Below the pieces are notes generated by a model. It was not told the origin of the DNA, searched no databases, and worked only from the letters and a program-made list of their open reading frames with translations. Shown here in pieces: positions 40,070 through 49,337 of a stretch of 64,000 bases of DNA (position 1 is the stretch's first letter; every line of letters begins with the position of its first letter). This DNA comes from an uncultured Bacteroidales bacterium (GTDB taxonomy: Bacteria > Bacteroidota > Bacteroidia > Bacteroidales > Muribaculaceae): assembly GCA_900544535.1 (NCBI GenBank), contig UQVH01000005.1, positions 1 to 64,000 of the forward strand. Reading direction: 5' to 3'. The position numbers and the translations under genes were made by a program.

Positions 40070-40125
40070 TTGCTCGTTTCGTTTTTGAAAGTTGTACGTT
40101 TCGTTTTCGCGATTATAAAACGTCA
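40070..40125 (-). repeat. Prophage right end with transposase-binding sites R1 and R2
   Basis: R1 (40092-40107) and R2 (40070-40085) read AAAACGAAACGTACAA and AAAACGAAACGAGCAA on the minus strand, 22 bp apart. This is the tandem R1/R2 spacing of Mu. The last base pair CA (40124-40125) lies 22 bp outside the R1 core, as at the left end. From 39874 to 40069 I see no gene, but several TTTAATCAGCG/GCTGATTTTAA inverted motifs (39970-40010), a possible third site or terminator. Confidence 0.75.
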
Positions 40126-40137
40126 GTGAAAATACAT

Positions 40138-40184
40138 AAAAAAGTCATGACTTCGCCGTCTGCTGGCGAAGTCATGACTTTTTT
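40138..40184. terminator. Bidirectional terminator of the host sugar cluster
   Basis: A 20-bp perfect stem (arms 40138-40157 and 40165-40184, both ending in A/T runs) with loop GTCTGCT. It lies 13 nt after the stop of the oxidoreductase gene on the minus strand and 12 nt from the prophage right end. Before prophage insertion it probably also ended the rubrerythrin transcript. Confidence 0.9.
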
Positions 40185-40197
40185 AGTCCTATTTTTT

Positions 40198-41010
40198 TTA
40201 CATCGCAAAAGCGTTGAAACCGCCGTCGACCACAGCGACTGTTCCGGTCACAAAGCTGGCAGCATCGGAAATGAGATACTGGATGGTGCCGCAAAGCTCT
40301 TCGGGTTTACCGAAACGCTTGAACGGAGTCTGACGGATCACGTCGGCGCCGCGTTCGGTCAGCGAGCCGTCAGGATTGGTCAGCAACGCACGGTTCTGAT
40401 TTGTGAGGAAGAAGCCGGGAGCGATTGCATTGACGCGGATCGAAGGAGTGAATTTGGTGGCGACTTCGTTGGCGAGGAATGCAGTGAAGTTGGAAATACC
40501 GGCTTTGGCTGCCGCATATCCGAGGACGCGGGTCATCGGGCGGAAAGCGGCCATTGAAGAGAAGTTTACGATGGAACCTTTGCCGGCCTCAACCATCGGC
40601 CGCAGGAAGATCTGGGTAGGAAGCACGGTGCCGGTCAGATTGAGATTGAGCACGGTCTTGAAAGCATCGATCTGCACATCAAAGAAATTGCCGGTCGGGG
40701 CAATGGTGGCGCCGGGCATATTGCCTCCGGCTGCGTTGAGAAGCGCATCTATGCGACCATATTTTGCCATGATTTCGTCGCAGTTGGCCTGAAGGACCTC
40801 CGCATTCATGACGTCGGTCACCAGAAACATCGCTTCGCCTCCTCTGGAAGTGATTTCGGCCACGATTTCGTCGCCTTCTTCCTTACGGCGCCCGAGGATC
40901 ACGACTTTAGCCCCCTGAGTGGCGAGATATTCGGCGATACAGCGACCGAGCACACCGGTACCTCCGGTGATGACCACGACCTGATCTTTTACTGAAAACA
41001 ATTCGTTCAT
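40198..41010 (-). CDS. SDR-family D-mannonate/fructuronate oxidoreductase
   Basis: 270 aa short-chain dehydrogenase. TGGTGVLG (residues 16-23) binds NAD, NAAGG lies near residue 92 and the YAAAK catalytic pair near 160-165. Its gene follows uxuA by 21 nt on the same strand. In Bacteroidales this SDR replaces the classical long-chain UxuB in interconverting fructuronate and mannonate; that assignment is from context. Cytosolic, last gene of the uronate branch. Confidence 0.85.
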   Translation of the reverse strand: MNELFSVKDQVVVITGGTGVLGRCIAEYLATQGAKVVILGRRKEEGDEIVAEITSRGGEAMFLVTDVMNAEVLQANCDEIMAKYGRIDALLNAAGGNMPGATIAPTGNFFDVQIDAFKTVLNLNLTGTVLPTQIFLRPMVEAGKGSIVNFSSMAAFRPMTRVLGYAAAKAGISNFTAFLANEVATKFTPSIRVNAIAPGFFLTNQNRALLTNPDGSLTERGADVIRQTPFKRFGKPEELCGTIQYLISDAASFVTGTVAVVDGGFNAFAM

Positions 41011-41031
41011 TATGTTTTTTAATTTACTACG

Positions 41032-42195
41032 TTAGACTTTTTCTGTGTGGACTGTGGCCATTATACCCGACACCATGCCGAGAGCAAGCATACGGCCATG
41101 GAACGAGTAGCCTGCGTTGTAACCCATCTTTTCATCGCCAAGCATGAGAGGAGCATGGTCGACACGCATCGGCACGCCGGGACGTTCGCGTTCAAAGGTG
41201 CGCACGACGTCGATCAGACGCGGATCGAGGTGGGTAGACTCCTTGAAATCGCCGCCGGGAAGCACATTGCAGATGCGGGCATGGACAAAATGGGTACGCG
41301 AAGCGTATTTCCGTGCGAGGACAGTGACATCGTTGTGAGCACCGGCGCTGAGCGATCCGGCGCAGAATGTGAGACCGTTGTGCGGATCGGGAACGGCGTC
41401 GAGGAACGCCTGAATGTCAGCGTCGCAGGTGACGATACGAGGCAGACCGAGGATCGGACGTGGAGGATCGTCGGGGTGTACACACATGTTGATGTCATAT
41501 TCGCGGCACACGGGCATGATGGCATTGAGGAAATAGGCCATGTTTTCGCGGAGTTTCGCGGCGTCGATGCCGTCGTAGAGAGCAAGAAGCTCGCGGAATT
41601 TCTGCACCGGATCAAGGTCGTTTTCCGAAATATTGCCGTTGACGAATCCCTGGGTCTTGACAATGATGTTCTCGACCAGGCGGCGCTCTCCTTCGGGAGT
41701 CATCTGCTTGCGCAGTTCGGCGACACGGGCAAGAGTGGCGTCATCATAGTCTTTCTCAGCGCCTTCCCGTCCGAGGATATGAATGTCGAAATAAGCGAAT
41801 TCGCCGAGATTGAAGTATAGATTGGAGGTCCCGTCGGGGTTTGGATATTCCAGATCCGTGCGCGCCCAGTCGAGGACGGGCATGAAGTTGTAGCATACGG
41901 TTTTCACTCCCGCTTTGCCGAGATTGCGCAACGATTCCTTGTAGTTTTCAATCAGCTGATCGCGGTCTTCCCCACCATATTTAATGGATTCTGAAACCGG
42001 AAGACTTTCAACCACACTCCAGCGAAGCCCGGCGGCCTCAATGAAATCTTTCATTTTGTTTACCTCTTCAAGCGACCATACCTCGCCATTGGGTATGTGA
42101 TGAAGAGCAGTTACGATGCCCTCGACTCCGATCTGACGGAGCATTTCAAGAGTGATCTTGTCGTTAGGGCCGAACCAGCGCCATGTCTTTTCCAT
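41032..42195 (-). CDS. uxuA: Mannonate dehydratase
   Basis: Turns D-mannonate into 2-keto-3-deoxygluconate in hexuronate catabolism. 387 aa, a normal length; the start KTWRWFGPNDKITLEMLRQI and GVEGIVTALHHIPNGEVW are highly characteristic. Metal-binding His/Cys sites are at GLTFCAGSLSAG and THFVHARI. It is downstream of a strong terminator that follows eda, so it must rely on read-through or a close promoter. Confidence 0.96.
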   Translation of the reverse strand: MEKTWRWFGPNDKITLEMLRQIGVEGIVTALHHIPNGEVWSLEEVNKMKDFIEAAGLRWSVVESLPVSESIKYGGEDRDQLIENYKESLRNLGKAGVKTVCYNFMPVLDWARTDLEYPNPDGTSNLYFNLGEFAYFDIHILGREGAEKDYDDATLARVAELRKQMTPEGERRLVENIIVKTQGFVNGNISENDLDPVQKFRELLALYDGIDAAKLRENMAYFLNAIMPVCREYDINMCVHPDDPPRPILGLPRIVTCDADIQAFLDAVPDPHNGLTFCAGSLSAGAHNDVTVLARKYASRTHFVHARICNVLPGGDFKESTHLDPRLIDVVRTFERERPGVPMRVDHAPLMLGDEKMGYNAGYSFHGRMLALGMVSGIMATVHTEKV

Positions 42196-42230
42196 TTTTG
42201 AATTGTATTACTATCAGAGAACCTATATTG

Positions 42231-42288
42231 ATAAAAAAGCCTGACGGCCCGTCCCCGACCGGAAACCGGTCGGGCGCGAGCCGTCAGA
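42231..42288 (-). terminator. Two-storey terminator between eda and uxuA
   Basis: On the minus strand an outer stem CTGACGGC/GCCGTCAG (42241-42248 / 42280-42287) encloses an inner stem CCCGACCGG/CCGGTCGGG (42254-42262 / 42266-42274). They are followed by GCTTTTTTATC (42230-42240). It would separate eda transcription from uxuA. Confidence 0.9.
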
Positions 42289-42356
42289 TATATCGGACTT
42301 TGTTTTCCAAAAAACAGACTGAGAGGATGTGTAAAAAACTAATGTCGGACACCCTC

Positions 42357-43025
42357 TTATTTGCGGGCTTCAGCCACGTAAGAAAGAGCTTCGCGGCACT
42401 TTTCGGTCACGTAAGCCCAATCCTGAGCGGCTACGCGGTCTTTCGGGAAGAGCTTGGAACCCATGCCCACACACCATACACCGGCCTTGATCCAGCCTTC
42501 GATGTTTTCTTTGGTAGGCTCTACACCGCCTGTAACCATCAGTTTGGTCCAGGGCATCGGAGCGAGAAGGCCTTTGACGAACTTAGTGCCGAGGACGTCA
42601 CCGGGGAAGCACTTGCAGAGATCACAGCCGGTTTCCTGAGCAGCACCGACTTCGCTGACTGTACCGCAGCCGGGAGTGTAAGGAACGAGACGACGGTTGC
42701 AGACACGGGATACTTCCGGATTGAAGAGCGGGCCGACAACGAAGCATGCGCCGAGCTGGATGTAAAGAGCGGCAGTGGCGGGATCCACGATCGAGCCTAC
42801 GCCCATTGCCATTTCAGGACACTCTTTGGCGGCAAATTTTACAACTTCAGCGAAAACTTCATGAGCAAAGTCGCCTCGGTTAGTAAATTCGAAAGCGCGA
42901 ACACCTCCGTCATAGCAAGCTTTCACAACCTGCTTTGCAACTTCGGCATCCTTGTGATAGAACACAGGGACAACACCGGTCTCGCCCATCTTGGCGAGAA
43001 CTGCGATTTTATCAAATTTAGCCAT
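42357..43025 (-). CDS. eda: 2-keto-3-deoxy-6-phosphogluconate / 4-hydroxy-2-oxoglutarate aldolase
   Basis: Class I aldolase that cleaves KDPG to pyruvate and glyceraldehyde 3-phosphate, ending the uronate pathway. 222 aa from MAKFDKIAVLAKMGETGVVP; longer starts upstream lack coding character. Family features are GVRAFEFTNRGD with Glu near residue 45, GSIVDP and the Schiff-base Lys region CKCFPGDVLGTKFVK. No kdgK kinase is in the window, so the pathway is completed elsewhere. Confidence 0.93.
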   Translation of the reverse strand: MAKFDKIAVLAKMGETGVVPVFYHKDAEVAKQVVKACYDGGVRAFEFTNRGDFAHEVFAEVVKFAAKECPEMAMGVGSIVDPATAALYIQLGACFVVGPLFNPEVSRVCNRRLVPYTPGCGTVSEVGAAQETGCDLCKCFPGDVLGTKFVKGLLAPMPWTKLMVTGGVEPTKENIEGWIKAGVWCVGMGSKLFPKDRVAAQDWAYVTEKCREALSYVAEARK

Positions 43026-43122
43026 TTGTAAGTAAGGTAATAAATGATTGTGTTTGGTATAAATTCTTTCAACTAATAAAACGGATTCGACAGCCACTTA
43101 TTGTAAAAGCATGGCAAATGCT

Positions 43123-44673
43123 TCACTTCAGCGCGAGAGTGACGACCGAGTGAGGCGGCAGCGTCAGAGAGATCTGTCCGTTTTTCACCTTTGCGCCCTG
43201 CAAAGGCTTGAGAGAGACCTTCTCGGCCTGTCCGAAATCGTTGTAATCATGTATGTCGGCTGCCGTGAGCACCTCCGCGCTGACCTTCGATGCCTGAATG
43301 CCGCCGAGGTCGACAACCACTTTCTGTTCTTTATCAAGAAGGATATTGACTAAAGATATTGTCGTCGAGCCATCTTTTGAAGAAGCCGAAGCGGTAACAA
43401 CCGGCACCGTGCGTCCCTTTCTTACCGTCATCAGCTCCGCATCGGTAGTCACAGGCACAAGGCGCGCGCCCTGATGGGGAGCGTAGCTTTTGAACACGTA
43501 GAACGTCGGAGTCTTGACCATGCACTCGTCTTTTGTAAGCAACATAGCCTGAAGCACGTTGGCAAACTGCGCTATATTGGCCATGCGCACACGGTCAGCA
43601 TGAGAGTTGAACACGTTAAGAGAAATGGCGGCTACGAGAGCGTCGCGCATCGTGTTCTGCTGATAGAGATGTCCGGGGTTGGTGCCGGGTTCCACATCCC
43701 ACCATGTCCCCCACTCGTCGACAAGCAGTCCGACACGCTTCTCAGGATCGTATTTGTCCATGATCCGCGAATGTGCCGAAATCAGGGTGTCAATGTCAAA
43801 AGCTTTCCCCATGAGCCAGTAATAGTCGTCACGGTCAAACTCGCGGGCCGAACCCTTGCTCTGCCAGTTGTCCACGCAGTAATAGTGCAGCGATATGCCG
43901 TCCATCATGCGGCCGGCATTCTTCATGCAGACATCAGTCCAATTGTAGTTGTAGGCATCGGCACCGCAGCCGATCTTATAGAGCTTGTTGCCGTTGAAAT
44001 TGCGGCAATATGTGGCATAACGGCGATAAATGTCCGAATAATATTCCGGCGTCATATTTCCTCCGCAACCCCAGGTTTCGTTGCCGATACCGAGATATTT
44101 GAGCTTCCAGGGCTTTTCACGGCCGTTTTCCTTGCGGAGACGGGCCATCGGTCCGTCCTCGGCCGTCATGTATTCCACCCACTTAGCAAGCTCCTCGACG
44201 GAACCGCTGCCGACATTGCCGCTGATATAAGGCTGAACACCGGTAAGTTCACAGAGATCAAGAAATTCATGGGTACCGAAAGAATTGTCCTCTACAGTAC
44301 CGCCCCAGTTGGTATTGACCATCCTCGGACGCTGTTCGCGCGGACCGATTCCGTCCATCCAGTGATATTCGTCGGCAAAACAGCCTCCGGGCCAACGCAT
44401 CACGGGCACTTTAAGTTCCCGAATGGCTTCAACCACATCGTTGCGGTAGCCGCGGGTATTCGGGATGGTGGAGTTCTCACCCACCCATATTCCACCATAA
44501 ATACAGCTGCCGAGATGCTCGGTGAACTGTCCGTAGATCTCCGGCTCGATCACCGGAGCATTGTCAGACGGATGCAGGCTGACAGTAACCGTCTCTGCGG
44601 CCGTCGCAGCCATAGAGGCTGCGACGGTTGTCAGAGAGATGGCCAATAGTTTGATATACATTTTGATATACAT
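43123..44673 (-). CDS. Alpha-L-arabinofuranosidase (GH51), exported
   Basis: 516 aa with a signal peptide (LLAISLTTVAASMAATAAE). The GH51 fold is visible: EIYGQFTEHLGSCIYGGIWV, the acid/base Glu in YLGIGNETWGCGG (near residue 200) and the nucleophile Glu in LLVDEWGTWWDVEPG (near 315). It removes arabinose from arabinoxylan or arabinan in the periplasm. It sits between the transporter and the aldolase in one strand run. Tyr-Ile-Lys repeats at the start suggest two possible ATGs five codons apart. Confidence 0.95.
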   Translation of the reverse strand: MYIKMYIKLLAISLTTVAASMAATAAETVTVSLHPSDNAPVIEPEIYGQFTEHLGSCIYGGIWVGENSTIPNTRGYRNDVVEAIRELKVPVMRWPGGCFADEYHWMDGIGPREQRPRMVNTNWGGTVEDNSFGTHEFLDLCELTGVQPYISGNVGSGSVEELAKWVEYMTAEDGPMARLRKENGREKPWKLKYLGIGNETWGCGGNMTPEYYSDIYRRYATYCRNFNGNKLYKIGCGADAYNYNWTDVCMKNAGRMMDGISLHYYCVDNWQSKGSAREFDRDDYYWLMGKAFDIDTLISAHSRIMDKYDPEKRVGLLVDEWGTWWDVEPGTNPGHLYQQNTMRDALVAAISLNVFNSHADRVRMANIAQFANVLQAMLLTKDECMVKTPTFYVFKSYAPHQGARLVPVTTDAELMTVRKGRTVPVVTASASSKDGSTTISLVNILLDKEQKVVVDLGGIQASKVSAEVLTAADIHDYNDFGQAEKVSLKPLQGAKVKNGQISLTLPPHSVVTLALK

Positions 44674-44709
44674 ATTGAAGGAACCGTTGAAAATATTAAG
44701 TAATTCCGA

Positions 44710-46197
44710 TTATTTCGAATTGCGGCTACGGTTGCGCCAGAGGTTGGTCATATCCTCAAGTGTCTTGCCCTTGGTTTCGGGAACAAGCGAAGCAACGAAC
44801 CATGCGGCAACAATACAGATCACACCGTAGAGCGCATAAGCGAACATATGGCCGAACTTGTCGCCCATATCGCCGAGGCTCATGTTGTACATCGGCACGA
44901 AAGTCGAAGATACGATGAAGTTAAAGATCCACTGGAATGCGACAGCGATAGCGACGGCGGCCGAACGGATCGTGTTGGGGAAGATCTCTGCAATGAGCAC
45001 CCAGCAGATCGGGCCCCAGGAGAACATGAATGATGCCGAGTAAACCATGATCGAGATCACGGGCACGAGCGGATTGACTTCAACGAGATTCGAGAGAGCC
45101 ACGCCGAAAGCGCCGATCGCCATGCCGATAGAGCCCCAGATGAGCAGCGGTTTGCGGCCGAGTTTCTCAACCGAGAACACAGCCACGAGGGTGAACGAGA
45201 TATTGACGATACCCATGATCACGGTCTGCACCATCGGGTTACCCATGTTCATCGACTCGAAAATACGCGGAGCGTAGTAAAGCACCGCATTGATACCCAC
45301 AGCCTGCTGGAACACCGAGAGCATCACGCCCACGAAGATAACCATCACGCCGAAAGAGAAAAGCTTCTCGCTCTTGACCTCGACGGTCTGCTTGATCTGT
45401 GCGAGCACCTCTTTGGCTTTTTCATAGCCGTTGATATGCGAGAGAACCATGAGGGCCTTCTCATCCTTGCCGATAAGGGCGAGATAGCGGGGCGACTCAG
45501 GCACAAGACATACAAGAATCGTAAACAGACCGGCCACAAAAGCCTCGCTGCCGAACATGTAGCGCCATCCGGTCTGGATTGTCCAGGGATCGGAGTTGGC
45601 CGAAACCTGATAGATTGTCTCGCCGATCTTTTCGATCACAGGCTGAGTGTGTTCGCCGAGAATGAGGAAGTTGACAAAATAGACCACAAGCTGACCGAAG
45701 ATGATGGCGAACTGGTTCCACGAAACGAGGGTACCGCGGATGTTCGACGGAGCCACTTCGGCGATATACATCGGGCAGATGGCCGAAGCGAGACCTACGC
45801 CGATACCGCCGAGAATGCGGTAAAAGTTAAAGGCGACAAGGAGACTTGCGGTGGGTACGCCCTTCTCGAAAAACAGGAACTCAGGGACATAGCTGCCGAG
45901 AGCCGAAAGGAAGAAGAAAACGCCGGCGATGGCAAGCGAGCGCTTGCGACCGAAATAAGAAGCGAAGAAGCCTGAAAGAGCACTGCCTATGATACAGCCC
46001 AAAAGTGCGCTCGACGAAGTGATGCCGTGAATGGTATCGGTATATACAAAATCTTTTGCGCCGAGGAAAAATGCCTGAAGGCCCTTTTCCGCTCCTGAAA
46101 TCACGGCTGTGTCATAGCCGAAAAGCAGACCTCCGAGCACTGCGACCAGCACTATCGAAAAGAGGTAGACCTTGCTTCCGTTCTGAGGATAATTCAT
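44710..46197 (-). CDS. xylE: Sugar/H+ symporter of the MFS sugar porter family (xylose/arabinose type)
   Basis: 495 aa, 12 membrane segments. Family signatures are GGLLFGYDTAVISGAEKGLQ near the start, GGIGVGLASAICPMYIAEVA (residues 130-149), PESPRYLALIGK (near 230) and PETKGKTLEDM at the end. By its neighbours xylA and xylB it imports xylose or a related pentose across the inner membrane. The substrate is inferred from context. Confidence 0.9.
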   Translation of the reverse strand: MNYPQNGSKVYLFSIVLVAVLGGLLFGYDTAVISGAEKGLQAFFLGAKDFVYTDTIHGITSSSALLGCIIGSALSGFFASYFGRKRSLAIAGVFFFLSALGSYVPEFLFFEKGVPTASLLVAFNFYRILGGIGVGLASAICPMYIAEVAPSNIRGTLVSWNQFAIIFGQLVVYFVNFLILGEHTQPVIEKIGETIYQVSANSDPWTIQTGWRYMFGSEAFVAGLFTILVCLVPESPRYLALIGKDEKALMVLSHINGYEKAKEVLAQIKQTVEVKSEKLFSFGVMVIFVGVMLSVFQQAVGINAVLYYAPRIFESMNMGNPMVQTVIMGIVNISFTLVAVFSVEKLGRKPLLIWGSIGMAIGAFGVALSNLVEVNPLVPVISIMVYSASFMFSWGPICWVLIAEIFPNTIRSAAVAIAVAFQWIFNFIVSSTFVPMYNMSLGDMGDKFGHMFAYALYGVICIVAAWFVASLVPETKGKTLEDMTNLWRNRSRNSK

Positions 46198-46397
46198 GGT
46201 TTGGTAAGAAGTTTTTGAGTTTGGTATATTGTTTTGTATTTGTTTTTCAGGTTTTTAGAATCGAGGCGTGAGAGGATTGATCAGGAGGGAGGATGAGACA
46301 TGAAGTGTGAGCAGAGAGGCGGAAGAGTGAATAACGGAAATGCCCGTGCGGCCTTTTGAGCCACACGGAACATTCCCGAAAAATCCGTTCGGAGTGA

Positions 46398-47714
46398 TTA
46401 GCAATACATGGCCACGATAGCCTCGTAAAGCTCCTGCTTGCCGGAAGTGCGCTTGGGTTCGCCGACTTCCTTGCCGTAAGCGTAGACATCTTCGAGGGTC
46501 AGCTTGCCTTCCTCGAATTCCTTGCCCTTGCCGGCGTCGAATGAAGCGTAGCGTTCGCGGAGCATTTCCTTGTAGGGCGACTCTTCGAGCAGAGCGGCAG
46601 CGCTTTCGAGTGCGCGGGCCATTGCGTCCATACCTGCGATGTGGGCGATGAAGATATCGTCGAGGTCAGTCGAGTTGCGACGGGTCTTTGCGTCGAAGTT
46701 TGTACCGCCGTTGCCGAGACCGCCGTTGCGGATGATCTGCATCATTGCCTGGATAAGTTCATAGTTGTCGATGGGGAACTGGTCGGTATCCCAGCCATTC
46801 TGATAGTCACCGCGGTTTGCGTCGATCGAGCCGAGCATACCGTTGTCGACAGCCACTGCGAGTTCGTGTTCGAAAGTGTGGCCGGCGAGAGTAGCGTGGT
46901 TCACCTCGATGTTGAGTTTGAAATCCTTTTCAAGACCATGAGCCTTGAGGAAGCCGATCACTGTCTCGCTGTCGACGTCATACTGATGCTTGGAGGGTTC
47001 CATCGGTTTGGGTTCGATGAGGAAAGTACCGGTGAAGCCTTTCGAGCGGGCATAGTCGCGGGCGATGCGGAGCATGGTTGCGAGATGCTCTTTTTCACGC
47101 TTCTGATCGGTGTTGAGCAGGCTCATGTAGCCTTCGCGGCCACCCCAGAACACGTAGTTTGTACCGCCGAGAGCGATGGTTGCGTCGATGGCGTTCTTGA
47201 TCTGCACGGCTGCGCGGGCTACAACGTCGAAATCAGGATTTGTAGCGGCACCGTTCATGTAGCGGCCATTACCGAACACGTTTGCAGTACCCCAGAGGTT
47301 CTTGATGCCGGTTTCAGCCATCTTGCCCTTGATGTAGGCTACGATTTCTTTCATATTGTGCTCATATTCCTCTACCGAGCTGCCTTCGTCAACGAGGTCA
47401 ACGTCATGGAAGCAGAAATATTCGATGCCCATCTTCTGCATGAACTCAAAACCTGCGTCAGCCTTCTGCTTTGCGATAGTCAGAGCGTCGGCACCCTCGT
47501 TCCAGGGGAATTTCTTCGAAGCACCGCCGAACTGGTCACCGCCCTCAGCGCAGAGAGTGTGCCACCAGGCCATGGCAAACTTGAGCCATTCCTTCATCGG
47601 CTTGCCGAGGATCACTTTTTCTGCGTCATAGTAACGGTAGGCCATAGGATTCTTTGAGTCCTTGCCTTCGAATTTGATTTTCCCGATACCGGGGAAATAT
47701 TCTTTTACTGCCAT
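46398..47714 (-). CDS. xylA: Xylose isomerase
   Basis: Converts D-xylose to D-xylulose. 438 aa, family length. Active-site motifs are present: FCFHDVDL with the catalytic His near residue 99, FLIEPKPMEPSKHQYDVD (metal-binding Glu), EVNHATLAGHTFEHELA and SIDANRGDYQNGWDTDQFP. It lies between xylB and the transporter, in the same direction. Confidence 0.97.
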   Translation of the reverse strand: MAVKEYFPGIGKIKFEGKDSKNPMAYRYYDAEKVILGKPMKEWLKFAMAWWHTLCAEGGDQFGGASKKFPWNEGADALTIAKQKADAGFEFMQKMGIEYFCFHDVDLVDEGSSVEEYEHNMKEIVAYIKGKMAETGIKNLWGTANVFGNGRYMNGAATNPDFDVVARAAVQIKNAIDATIALGGTNYVFWGGREGYMSLLNTDQKREKEHLATMLRIARDYARSKGFTGTFLIEPKPMEPSKHQYDVDSETVIGFLKAHGLEKDFKLNIEVNHATLAGHTFEHELAVAVDNGMLGSIDANRGDYQNGWDTDQFPIDNYELIQAMMQIIRNGGLGNGGTNFDAKTRRNSTDLDDIFIAHIAGMDAMARALESAAALLEESPYKEMLRERYASFDAGKGKEFEEGKLTLEDVYAYGKEVGEPKRTSGKQELYEAIVAMYC

Positions 47715-47777
47715 AATAATTAAGGTTATTAGTTTGTTTTTTATGTTTATTGATTTCCGTTTTTTTGATTCCCTGTC

Positions 47778-49262
47778 TCAGAGCTCGCGCATCAGGCGTT
47801 CTTTCCAGAGAGCGTAGGCATCCTGATAGGCCGCGCGGTCGGCCGCCACAGGTTCTATCACCTCGATCTTCTCCAGCGATGCGAAGGCCTCGCTGTTGTC
47901 CTTGTAGATTCCGGCCCCCATACCCGCGCCCTTTGCCGCACCGACAGATCCGTCGGTGTCATAGAGTTCGATGGTGGCGCCACTCACACCCGCGAGTGTG
48001 TTGCGGAAAAGCGGACTCAGGAACATGTTGGCGTGTCCGGCGTGGATTTTGCGGATAGGCATACCCATCTCTTCCATGATCTCCATGCCGTACATAAACG
48101 AGAAGACGATTCCTTCCTGCGCCGCGCGCAGGAGATGCGATTTGTTGTGGGTTAGAAAGTTGACGCCGTGGATCGAACAGTTGACCTCCTTGTTCTGCAA
48201 CACGCGCTCGGCGCCGTTACCGAAGGGGATCACCGACACTCCGGCCGCACCGATCGGGGCCTGGGCGGCCACGTCGTTCATCTCTGCATAGCCGATTCCT
48301 TCGGGAGCCACAGTGCGTTTGCTCCACGAGTTGAGAATGCCGGTACCGTTGATGCACAGGAGCACACCGAGACGGGTCTGATCGTTGCTGTGGTTGACGT
48401 GGGCGAAGGTGTTGACACGGCTCTTGAGATCGTAGTTCACCTCACCGAGCACACCGTAGACCACTCCTGAGGTTCCGGCGGTCGATGCGATTTCGCCCGG
48501 ATTGAACACGTTGAGCGACAGCGCGTTGTTGGGCTGGTCGCCTGCGCGGTAGCTGACGGGGGTTCCTTCGGCCAGACCGAGTTCAGCTGCAGCTTCGGCG
48601 CTGACGAGGCCCTGCACGGAGAATGTCGGGACGATCTCAGGGATGATGTCTGCGTCATAGCCGAAATATTTCAGCAGGAAGTCTGCGACTTTACCTTCCT
48701 TAAAATCCCAAAGCATCATTTCCGACAGGCCTGAGACGGTCGTGCAGATGCGGTCGGTCAGACGCATGGCTATATAGTCGCCCGGAAGCATGATCTTGTA
48801 GATCTTCTCGAAAAGCTCAGGCTCGTTTTCCTTCACCCATGCCAGCTTTGTGGCCGTGAAGTTGCCGGGAGAGTTGAGAATGTGGCTCAGACACTTCTCC
48901 TCGCCGAGTTCCCCGAAGGCTTTCTCGCCGTAGGGCACACCGCGTGAGTCACACCAGATAATGGCCGGACGCAGGGGCTGCTTGTCCTTGTCGACGAGCA
49001 CAAGTCCGTGCATCTGATAGGATATGCCGATGGCCTTGATCTCTTTCGGGGCAACACCGGAGCTTGCCATGATGCTTTCGGTGGCGTGTTTCAGACAGTC
49101 CCACCACTGCTGCGGGCGCTGTTCGGCCCATCCGGCTCTCACGGCGATTATCTCGGCTTCTGTCTTGGGGTAGAAATCCGAAGCTACTGTCTTGCCTGTC
49201 TCGGCATTCACAAGGCTCGCTTTCACTGACGAGCTGCCTATGTCATATCCTAAGAGATACAT
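47778..49262 (-). CDS. xylB: Xylulokinase
   Basis: Phosphorylates D-xylulose to xylulose 5-phosphate. 494 aa FGGY-family kinase: the ATP-binding start YLLGYDIGSSSVKASLVNAE, the substrate region SYQMHGLVLVDKDKQPLRPA (near residue 75) and the C-terminal IRKIHAGHANMFLSPLFR. It precedes xylA by 63 bp with no terminator, so the two are probably one transcript. Confidence 0.96.
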   Translation of the reverse strand: MYLLGYDIGSSSVKASLVNAETGKTVASDFYPKTEAEIIAVRAGWAEQRPQQWWDCLKHATESIMASSGVAPKEIKAIGISYQMHGLVLVDKDKQPLRPAIIWCDSRGVPYGEKAFGELGEEKCLSHILNSPGNFTATKLAWVKENEPELFEKIYKIMLPGDYIAMRLTDRICTTVSGLSEMMLWDFKEGKVADFLLKYFGYDADIIPEIVPTFSVQGLVSAEAAAELGLAEGTPVSYRAGDQPNNALSLNVFNPGEIASTAGTSGVVYGVLGEVNYDLKSRVNTFAHVNHSNDQTRLGVLLCINGTGILNSWSKRTVAPEGIGYAEMNDVAAQAPIGAAGVSVIPFGNGAERVLQNKEVNCSIHGVNFLTHNKSHLLRAAQEGIVFSFMYGMEIMEEMGMPIRKIHAGHANMFLSPLFRNTLAGVSGATIELYDTDGSVGAAKGAGMGAGIYKDNSEAFASLEKIEVIEPVAADRAAYQDAYALWKERLMREL

Positions 49263-49337
49263 AATTCTTCTTGTCTGTGTTTTTTATTGATTGGTGATTC
49301 GTTTTACGTCAAATTCTTTTTACCGGTCCTCCGCCAC

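Larger units (their letters stand above)
3441..40125. mobile_element. Mu-like transposable prophage with a diversity-generating retroelement
   Basis: The element spans about 36,685 bp, close to Mu itself. It is bounded by TG...CA, with related transposase-type sites (consensus AAAACGAARCGWGCAA) exactly 22 bp in from each terminus. Content is that of a complete Mu-type phage: repressor, MuA/MuB pair, GemA, gp27/gp28 terminase, gp29 portal, gpF and gpG, protease/scaffold, capsid, contractile tail, lysis genes and fibres. I saw no frameshifted or truncated essential gene, so it may be functional. No matching 5-bp target duplication flanks these exact ends ('aactc' left, 'gtgaa' right), so the ends are inferred from site architecture. 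Confidence 0.9.

Noticed and set aside
3441..40125. CRISPR array or toxin-antitoxin pair in the prophage
   Set aside because: No regularly spaced repeats and no recognisable toxin-antitoxin pair were found; the repeated motifs are end sites, leaders and the retroelement repeats.
3484..40130. Prophage bounded by the 5-bp repeat 'gtgaa' with a left end at 3484
   Set aside because: The repeat is exact, but it would leave a clear end site (L1 at 3459-3474) outside the element, and the sequence 22 bp inside that end has no binding site. It is kept only as an alternative.
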